Assembly (NCBI GenBank): GCA_946402785.1
Contig: CAMIXP010000006.1
Location: forward strand, 1 to 20,125
DNA from: an uncultured Caryophanales bacterium
GTDB lineage: Bacteria > Bacillota_I > Bacilli_A > RF39 > UBA660
Reading direction: 5' to 3'
Length of the DNA stretch: 20,125 nucleotides
Positions within the stretch are counted from its first letter, which is position 1. Each line of letters begins with the position of its first letter. The notes under the pieces were generated by a model. It made no database searches and was not told the origin of the DNA. It worked only from the letters and a program-made list of their open reading frames with translations. Position numbers and translations under genes: made by a program. Below, in pieces: positions 17,201 through 20,125 of the stretch.

Positions 17201-17499
17201 CCTAAGTTGATATTAGAATCTAACACATAATATTTATCCTGATAAGAAGAAAAAGTATCTCCTTCGATAAGAGATTTAAAATACATAAATTCTTCGGCAC
17301 TATGAATAACATATGGATTTTCTTCTGTACCATTTCCAGAAGTAAACTCTTCTGCAATCGTTTTTCCATCCCAAGCATCTAACTCTGCGAATGATAACAT
17401 TCCAGATAGAAGCGTATAGATACTAAAAGAAATAAAAACCGCAAAAAAAGCAAGAACAAGAAGAGAAAAAGACTTGTTTGCATCAAATATTTTCTTCAT
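8293..17499 (-). CDS. Giant secreted beta-solenoid surface protein (3068 residues)
   Basis: A 9.2 kb gene, counted from the ATG at 17499. An N-terminal membrane/signal helix (about 11-37) ends LSFAELDAWDG, with a possible cleavage after Ala38. Residues 48-290 form a GLUG-like beta-helix (GHLDGQGYTIRNFKI, GLVGSIPTGTIENVTL), interrupted by an acidic insert (about 111-148). Residues 380-520 include an AFNGWVT motif as in InlB/Listeria-Bacteroides repeats. Two Cys-loop modules lie at about 600-710. Beta-solenoid repeats with the motif VYGGGN occupy about 946-1107 and 1449-2204 (about 31 copies, 24-26 residues each), separated by a DUF6273-like domain (about 1135-1405). Residues 2205-3068 are beta-rich without repeats and may hold Ig-like domains. 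No LPxTG, C-terminal helix or known anchor is present. The upstream signal peptidase gene ends 17 bases before the ATG. Likely a surface adhesin or fibre protein; the ligand is unknown. Confidence 0.85.
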   Translation of the reverse strand: MKKIFDANKSFSLLVLAFFAVFISFSIYTLLSGMLSFAELDAWDGKTIAEEFTSGNGTEENPYVIHSAEEFMYFKSLIEGDTFSSYQDKYYVLDSNINLGGFEITPIGVEIEKEEFVPVSQEEVVEETTEEKSEEVMDSSEAVEEVPQEMDAKLVKEERIFKGHLDGQGYTIRNFKIYEASVLEKTPYYALFSKVEEGTIQRINIASYRIEIPEDKEGVISGLVGSIPTGTIENVTLTDFNLKVHHEDDVVGVLAGKSEKVEISNVYVNGEINHVKDGFIRYYEEGKATTIISQLKYDGIMEDEDVENLYRVDHEEITLKDEVIDYEDLLTSLNEDLEDPYYWSYEEGVFTFSTHELDVEEVPSDAQGFNFSLDDSPAITLHASGLDSSNKAVYVNDLTADYNHYMGLNYTEIRNTNGTLPDGSNQGLYSNTNLATVYIRYNSADINDSTVYGSVSVSEDYRDFYYYKRIPVVDGKVEFDLIDNPWANRPSGRAFNGWVTDFTGAVVSLDTDTYVRHVSIPVSNISNPISITFYSSWTTATTVTTTNNLGNLKSMTMTAVDVGYEDVSVYHVSGHVDRNRNYPNSNTMYGFDGYPIASGSTCTTNGGCDYLIKNSSSTYSSTTTYYKIEPAAEAGNPATITIITPTRYPIGYYPNGGVAAGYFKYVTGVTENVYNSSGTKVTSCDNGCYQLLQYVDGAIDSATTYYYLPTRDTNIFAPSSTSDINASDISTSRPMTITGINGRTDNSANRTIYLNRDWSISNDLRIEHITFYSSSTNTEISNISTGGSEILGNFKNLKLGRGLLQYSESSYYWGTTTYLTAANFVGGTNSGTSGVQKYTTIVESGFYQNASGVGYNGATTQRVNAQVTLGCDFDRIANDNDNLIVYYSYAGSWASYLYNTDESDNNTFDYPAIHTTVKSGRFGDNQQDYAAGIYTGGRGAGTHYAMRAATIEGGWIHCFIGGPVSSSNRANKNDIIMNVKGGTINFIFGGAGASDTRGNRIINVTGGTINYSVLGGSNAYLYSSGTTDPYGKVEGDTLVYVGGNVTVGTADDTMYNISAGNVFGAGNGRQGELDVGSVRNSNVIIGPTADIKGDVYGGGNFGAVGGNLAGTSTYDGNTGGGSSQQGVSGAYKDSTSDQNIRYFGSSPDNYIIFNNETYRIVGLFNNVSTSDGNKDLVRIVKNTRYGTNTTWSNDYVNIGNNNRDYPNYFVRNDAAATKSNIYTVLNTTYYGSMNSDRNYIQSVNWGMGALDSATDNNVLSFYTKERGSTPGSSYSTTSYNFKVGLLYPSDFGFATNNQECLTTNLGSFAGTCTAENWIDSMITYNAWTITPSTYYEDINTRANRTYNSYYVFYIGTAGNIYRNGVGYYSGGSYTYRPYSAYPSFYLTEDVEIASGTGTQADPYRIGSGTSLNSILEDLVKEEEVIPDDYEPVEDDGNYQEATDYQARTHVQILGGTIDGSVYGAGNRNGSGNKVGNNIALSKVTIDIGGGTIKESVYGGSNEMGTVYGDVLINATNGTITKSIYGGGKGGYSSAAAPGTYVSRDVDVNIGSDATTSLTIGQNVYGGSAFGTVNGIQQNEEANSHHVRVTVNKGTITGSVFGGGEGDTSYNPNEYGNVYVHINGGNMTKVFGGNDSRGEPSNVDIVYLNGGTIGDAFGGGNNTGQTYSDIRLQGSTVTGNVYGGSNASGDVGSSHVTVSSGSATEVFGGNNLGGESGTNHVSVTGGTISTAIYGGGKQAESSATSVSISGCQVPEVYGGGKNAGVGTNTHVDLSNATATKVFGGSNASGDVPVSNVHAAGSTITSVYGGNNSGGSTETTNVRLETSTVTNVFGGGDNATSTTSNVTIESGSITNLYGGGNEAGVTTTNVNINGGTITTGFGGSNKTGDVTEANIKIAGGTTGSLYGANNLGGSVDHTIITSTGGSVSNLYGGGNKAVVGETSLTLDGLTAGTIFGGGNEAAVSRDVTFAISNSNVTGHVYGGGNAAGVHGNVDLTMDTVTVAGNVYGGGNEGIVQHDTNVKITDSSITSNVFAGGNGATAVVHGNSTVTIDGTTVVGNSTTTAPAAGCVFGSGNAASTGQDGTSGVATVNIVGGEIYGNVYGGPKMAVVYGETFTNIGTNAVNISGLKEDDIWIHGTVFGGGESNASGSTTYDYTFISVTEGIEVNIDGGGYDDHNHDFIINGSIFGSGNASSSAGDSYINIKNLGSMAKPNRAISIQRANRLVIDASAIELMGARDRTNEIQEFEYSLNLIDYMIIKNNTSLFLQHNANLLKEIYSGVDVNGSLVKATVDIDDDTKTVTRNVDNRIYMVPGENLHIAVNAFATAYGRVNGMTFYGMYTSGDSNNYRLGLYDPQYDYGDTGNAGLEIVGGSYAVGLRNANHDITKDGFYTNTLDSTSYTEIITKYINPSPIGETGYRWIIGFEAINYTVPLTISKYSTLGTYELSMIDFAQGNSTFTVLGFDSTGLEDGLALVDPSDVPRIASTEEEANSVLGLAMKVETQEWTSSGTTKFYSRDGGDFDGGDEYSTDSRQVAPSAMFYAYHAKNFSRTGDLGECVITMQVAIPKNIIEFDIKFVTITVELKGRSHDDGAYYDASITYDKKYEMPAATDVFITNQSQFTSYFSLTEYFENFAAVYGQNNTNYRVLTVTNPLPVGTFITMLDVGASDARPEYYYYKITQSVYDASVQEWENLGEVAYRLSNFIKMDSTTTSNTYNDQAANLLYYDTASNLVDEEFIFIIDMKDCATTGVHLDNKISFELRNADGWGVINVVSGRDPLMVYSTFDSSNVVLQQTLTDTDSYLYYNVADEFTYSTEVLYNQTENRQSIIDTNYEFSSMGLNVEFFDRTGEPVSSSLLVGTNISIGNKEYYADGEGVFRIKLASKVSNITKNAKVVIGRNLPAGVYTMRYTLFASEDGLHNSTYQNSVYEEYTVTVVSSSSYIAVECEDETKLVYGETGLNHAGENVNTYLVKYVSELNNPNFRVEVYKRNVDTIDTTVYQSVPFSSLFTNSYTVVSGNEVSLPITEEDEESFDFELQSNLTSGTYRISFKLYDNNQLIDEDIKNVIVQKKID
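10888..13156 (-). repeat. Main beta-solenoid repeat array, about 26 units of 24-26 residues
   Basis: The array is in-frame within the giant protein (residues about 1449-2204). Each unit follows the plan: strand (VNIN), GGTIT, turn, VYGGGN, a small polar turn with G or A, then the next strand. Examples are TNLYGGGN, GNVYGGGN, TKVFGGSN and PEVYGGGK. The spacing is very even in the centre (24-26 residues, 72-78 bases) and looser at both ends. Units are diverged at the DNA level, so this is an old protein repeat and not a fresh tandem duplication. Expected fold: one solenoid coil per unit, with stacked Asn and aromatic residues. Confidence 0.9.
13284..14096 (-). other. DUF6273-like domain inserted between two repeat blocks
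   Basis: This is residues about 1135-1405 of the giant protein. It begins DNYIIFNNETYRIVGLFN with a following VRIVKN, and ends with WTITPSTYY, then YVFYIGTAGNIYRNGVG, YRPYSAYPSFYLTEDVEIAS and GTGTQADPYRIG. This order (a y-i-.-F-n-n-e-.-y-R-I-.-G opening; W-.-.-.-P; a G-.-i-.-.-.-G strand; RP-.-.-.-L-.-.-.-v-.-I-.-.-GtGt-.-.-dPY-.-I closing) is one I associate with DUF6273-type lectin-like domains of gut bacterial surface proteins. An acidic linker (EEEVIPDDYEPVEDDG) joins it to the second repeat block. The domain name comes from memory of the pattern, so confidence is moderate. Confidence 0.5.
14179..14663 (-). repeat. First, shorter block of solenoid repeats
   Basis: Residues about 946-1107 of the giant protein contain five looser units with IGGPV, FIFGGAG, VLGGSN, VFGAGN and VYGGGN at the same structural position. 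They resemble the main array but are 27-45 residues apart because of loop insertions. They probably form the N-terminal end of the same solenoid. Confidence 0.7.
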
Positions 17500-17505
17500 T
17501 GTTCT

Positions 17506-17513
17506 CACTTCCT
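17506..17513 (-). promoter_or_regulatory. Ribosome binding site that sets the giant-protein start
   Basis: AGGAAGTG on the minus strand lies 8 bases (from AGGAAG) before the ATG at 17499. The in-frame GTG at 17508 overlaps this site and is too close to serve as the start. Confidence 0.7.
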
Positions 17514-17516
17514 ATC

Positions 17517-18743
17517 TTAATAATTATTAATTTTTACCATCTTTTCTATTTTATCTAAATCAAATACATGTTTTTTATCAAAACGATTCGATACATTTTT
17601 CATAAAAGCAATCAATGATTTTAACTCTTGCATAGAATGACGATCCGTACTAGCAATATGTTTGAAGGAATCGTCTTTATCTACTGCAATCTTATATTTT
17701 AAGATTTTATAAATACCATCAAACATCTCATCGTCATTGTATAAAATACAATACGTTAATGCTCTTAAGAATAAATGAATTGGTAAATCATAAATACGAT
17801 TACGAATCGTTTCTGTTAAACCAGATTTGTCTAAATCATAATCAAATATTTCTCTAAATGGTGGATTTGTAATAGTATCATTTAGATTTTGAGTATCATT
17901 GTATAGAAGCATCAAACATAACTTATATACATATTGATATCTTGTTAACCATTTTTTATTCATTCTAGCGCTTGCTAGATTACTACTCTTGCATTTCAAA
18001 ACAGAGATAATCAAATCAATTGTTTCTTTGTCAGATGAGTATTTCTTCTTAGAAGTAGAAGGTTCAAATACAAAGTAATCATCACATTTGAAGATTTCTG
18101 CTTCTTCTGACTCTTTTGCTTGTTCAGCATTATCTTTGCTGATTTGTTCAACCTCTCCAATATCAATCGTTACTGTTAATCCGGAAGAAGGTTCTTCATA
18201 CTTTTTCTTTGGATTCGCAAAGATATCTTCTGGTAACTTACTACTATCTTTTTTAGTAGGTGTTTTCACGATATACTTTTTAATCACTTGGTCAAAATTA
18301 ACTAACGCAAGTAAGATAAAAATAATTAAGAAGATTGCAATCGATTTTAAGATGAAACTTGGTGAAACAACTAAGGCTACTTTTCCAACAATTTGATCAG
18401 AAGTAATTGGATCATCCGATACATTATTAACATCACCCTTAGTAATGTATTTTTCACCATTTTTATTGACCAAACGATGGGTAATTAAATTACCATCTTC
18501 ATCAATAAAAGTAATAATATCATCCGTCTTAACATCTTTCGTTATCTTAACAAAAATAATGTCATCTACCTCAATAGAACCAGACATAGATCCAGAGGCA
18601 ACTACAAAGTAAGTATACCCAAAAACATTAACATAATCTTTCTTCATGATATCTGTAACAACAAAGGTATAGATACATAATAGAACTAAGATTACAAGAA
18701 ACGCTGTAGCTATCATTTTAAATAGTTTTTTGATTCGACTCAT
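17517..18743 (-). CDS. SipW-type signal peptidase I with long C-terminal cytoplasmic extension
   Basis: The protein has 408 residues from the ATG at 18743. Residues 1-150 are a complete SipW-type peptidase: membrane helix (about 11-30), serine box FVVASGSMSGSIEVDDIIFV (Ser52), His89 in LITHRLV (His in place of Lys), box YITKGDVNNVSDDP with Asp104 and Asp110, and a second membrane helix (about 130-149). After this comes a Lys/Pro/acidic linker and about 220 further residues, ending in a helical domain (about 240-408) rich in Leu, Asn, Asp and Lys. I do not recognise this domain and ordinary SipW enzymes lack it. The topology puts it in the cytoplasm. It lies directly upstream of the giant protein gene and is the natural candidate for its processing. 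Peptidase assignment strong; role of the extension unknown. Confidence 0.88.
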   Translation of the reverse strand: MSRIKKLFKMIATAFLVILVLLCIYTFVVTDIMKKDYVNVFGYTYFVVASGSMSGSIEVDDIIFVKITKDVKTDDIITFIDEDGNLITHRLVNKNGEKYITKGDVNNVSDDPITSDQIVGKVALVVSPSFILKSIAIFLIIFILLALVNFDQVIKKYIVKTPTKKDSSKLPEDIFANPKKKYEEPSSGLTVTIDIGEVEQISKDNAEQAKESEEAEIFKCDDYFVFEPSTSKKKYSSDKETIDLIISVLKCKSSNLASARMNKKWLTRYQYVYKLCLMLLYNDTQNLNDTITNPPFREIFDYDLDKSGLTETIRNRIYDLPIHLFLRALTYCILYNDDEMFDGIYKILKYKIAVDKDDSFKHIASTDRHSMQELKSLIAFMKNVSNRFDKKHVFDLDKIEKMVKINNY

Positions 18744-18748
18744 CTTAG

Positions 18749-18756
18749 TCACCACC
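18749..18756 (-). promoter_or_regulatory. Ribosome binding site that sets the extended signal peptidase start
   Basis: GGTGGTGA on the minus strand lies 5 bases before the ATG at 18743-18741. An in-frame TTG at 18758 overlaps the site and is rejected as a start. Confidence 0.7.
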
Positions 18757-18774
18757 AATCTATTCTCATATTAC

Positions 18775-18803
18775 ATTATACCATAAAATAAAAAAACTAT
18801 AAA
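18775..18803 (-). promoter_or_regulatory. Promoter of the signal peptidase-giant protein operon
   Basis: A perfect -10 TATAAT (18780-18775) is preceded by TGG, so it is an extended -10. A -35-like TTTATA (18803-18798, four of six consensus bases) lies 17 bases upstream. The -35 falls inside the terminator hairpin of the preceding gene. Transcription would start about 25 bases before the ATG at 18743. Confidence 0.7.
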
Positions 18804-18831
18804 AGCCTTTTTACGCACTTTTTATAGTTTT
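18793..18831 (-). terminator. Intrinsic terminator after the coiled-coil protein gene
   Basis: On the minus strand, AAAACTATAAAAAG pairs with CTTTTATAGTTTT (one bulged A) around a 12-base loop (18817-18806), followed by a T-rich run. The stem is AT-rich, so it may be leaky. It starts three bases after the stop codon (18836-18834). Confidence 0.6.
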
Positions 18832-18833
18832 CT

Positions 18834-20125
18834 TTACTCATTATTTTCAGATTCTATAATACTTTTCATTCGGCATAAAATCTTGATAGTTGGAAGATCA
18901 ATTTTACTTCGTTCGATGTTCTGAATTAAGTTAATATATTGAACATCTTGTAAGGTAGAATCAATCGTTTCAGAACGAATTAATTCATTCGTAATATCCA
19001 CATTCAATAATCGATATTTATCTGCCAAAATATCTGTAATATTATAATCCACTAAAGCATTTACTTTTCGTAAGAAACTGTTATTTGGATTATAAATAAA
19101 TCTTAAATATTCCACAACATTATCTTCTAATGGAGTATCCTCAAATCCTTCTGATAAGAAGCATTTCTCAAGGAAAGCAAAAGAAGTTAATGAGATTAAG
19201 AATAAATCATAAATACTAGAAGAATCAGCTAATTCACTAACTTTATAACGAATTTCTAAGTCATCTAATTCTTTGTATAAATCGTTCAAATGACGGATAT
19301 GATTATTCATTTGTAACATCGCAATCTTTTGTTTTTCAGGAGATAGTTTTGCTAAGAAACCAATTCCAGAAGCTTTTCGATATTGACCATAAAGTGCCAT
19401 TCTCTTCTTCTCTTCTTTTTCAATTTCTTTCTTCTTAGCAGTATATTGTCCTTTAGCACTTGCTTTGTCTTTATAGAAAGATATTAGCTCTTGTAATACA
19501 AACTCATAACGATAGAATTTCTTTAATTCATTTAAAGTAAGATAAAAACTCATTAAAGACTCATTATATAGTTTTTTCTCTTCTTCAGAATAAGAAAAAT
19601 AATCACTATTTAAGGCAAATGAATTATAAATCTTAGATCTCGTCATAGAGCCTTCTAAGTACTCATCAATTTTCTTCTTACCATCTAAGAATAGCTTTGT
19701 ATTGTAATACTCATCCGTTGCCATAGCATCCCCTAGTTCAAAACGATTTTGAACATAGTGAGAAATGATATCCGTAGTAGGAGGAATAGAATAATCACTC
19801 ATCATTTTATTTCGCAATAAAACAACATATTCCCCTAATTGTTTATCATACTTAGCAATAATATGTTTTAAATTTAATTTCAATTGTAATTTAATATCAG
19901 GACACTTAAAATAAATGTCTTCAAATGTTTCTTTTACAGCATCATAATCTGGATTTTCAAAATACGTATTCATATACATTTCTGTAAACATCGTATAGGT
20001 AAAATCAGATATATTAAGCCCTATTCCAAATTCTCTAAATCTACGAATAAATAAACCAATTTTTTGATTTAATTCTTCTAAAGAAGTTAGATCATTAATG
20101 GAAGAAACAATATAATCAATTTTTA
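18834..20125 (-). CDS. Unrecognised coiled-coil-rich cytoplasmic protein (5' end outside window)
   Basis: The reading frame stays open from the stop at 18834 to the right edge (in phase to 20123), so at least 429 residues are visible and the true start is outside the window. The Met at 19991 is internal: the residues before it (IDYIVSSINDLTSLEELNQK, then IGLFIRRFREFGIGLNISDF) look like normal protein. I do not recognise the family. It is hydrophilic and mostly helical, with no signal peptide or membrane helix in the visible part. A Lys/Glu-rich helix (KKKEIEKEEKKR) followed by LSPEKQKIAMLQMNNHIRHL and LNDLYKELDDLEIRYKV suggests a coiled coil. Its terminator overlaps the next operon's promoter. 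It may belong to the same surface-structure locus, but nothing in the sequence proves that. Confidence 0.75.
   Translation of the reverse strand, partial: KIDYIVSSINDLTSLEELNQKIGLFIRRFREFGIGLNISDFTYTMFTEMYMNTYFENPDYDAVKETFEDIYFKCPDIKLQLKLNLKHIIAKYDKQLGEYVVLLRNKMMSDYSIPPTTDIISHYVQNRFELGDAMATDEYYNTKLFLDGKKKIDEYLEGSMTRSKIYNSFALNSDYFSYSEEEKKLYNESLMSFYLTLNELKKFYRYEFVLQELISFYKDKASAKGQYTAKKKEIEKEEKKRMALYGQYRKASGIGFLAKLSPEKQKIAMLQMNNHIRHLNDLYKELDDLEIRYKVSELADSSSIYDLFLISLTSFAFLEKCFLSEGFEDTPLEDNVVEYLRFIYNPNNSFLRKVNALVDYNITDILADKYRLLNVDITNELIRSETIDSTLQDVQYINLIQNIERSKIDLPTIKILCRMKSIIESENNE

Noticed and set aside
8293..17499. LPxTG sorting signal in the giant protein
   Set aside because: The nearest matches (TLPDGS, NLPAGV) lack the motif and are far from the C-terminus, and no hydrophobic tail follows.
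18834..19991. Gene starting at the ATG at 19991
   Set aside because: The frame continues open to the window edge with ordinary protein-like sequence upstream, so this Met is internal and the gene is truncated by the window.
1..20125. Mycoplasma-type genetic code (TGA as Trp), suggested by the low GC and RF39-like content
   Set aside because: TGG is used for Trp in several genes, TGA ends the DUF2357-like gene, and no frame needs TGA to be read as Trp.

Overview
The window comes from an AT-rich, low-GC Gram-positive bacterium, most likely an uncultured gut Bacilli/Mollicutes-type (RF39/Erysipelotrichia-like) or Clostridia lineage. The signs are A/T-rich codons, AGGAGG-type ribosome binding sites, TATAAT promoters and SipW/camelysin-type surface proteins. 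TGG encodes Trp and TGA acts as a stop, so the standard bacterial code fits and a Mycoplasma code does not. The taxonomic placement is inference.

Almost everything is on the minus strand. Read in transcription order (right to left), the layout is as follows. (1) 20125-18834: a coiled-coil-rich protein of unknown function, cut by the window edge, ending at a hairpin terminator. (2) A strong promoter (18775-18803) drives a large unit: a SipW-type signal peptidase with a long C-terminal extension (17517-18743), a 3068-residue secreted beta-solenoid protein (8293-17499), and a signal-peptidase paralogue that appears to have lost its active site (7677-8243). A terminator lies at 7628-7656. (3) A second unit (7598 to 289) encodes three small membrane-tethered camelysin/TasA-like proteins, an unrecognised 351-residue protein, a membrane-anchored McrB-like AAA+ ATPase, a DUF2357-like partner, a second SipW-type signal peptidase and a fourth camelysin-like protein. 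(4) A plus-strand gene enters from the left edge and converges on this unit. It encodes the C-terminus of another protein of the same type, and the two units share one bidirectional terminator (256-290).

Taken together, the window is a surface-structure locus. It has two plausible active SipW-type peptidases, one apparent pseudo-peptidase, about five candidate SipW-dependent substrates and one giant repeat protein. Inside the same tightly spaced operon sit an AAA+ ATPase and a partner protein of kinds otherwise known from McrBC-type nucleic-acid defence. Here the ATPase has an N-terminal membrane anchor and no nuclease is visible. The most interesting hypothesis is that a membrane-tethered McrB/DUF2357-like machine helps secrete, remodel or guard a giant surface fibre. 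This is inference from gene order, translational coupling and domain content, not an established function.

No tRNA, rRNA, CRISPR array, insertion sequence or recognisable phage gene was seen, and no gene-free stretch exceeds about 80 bases.
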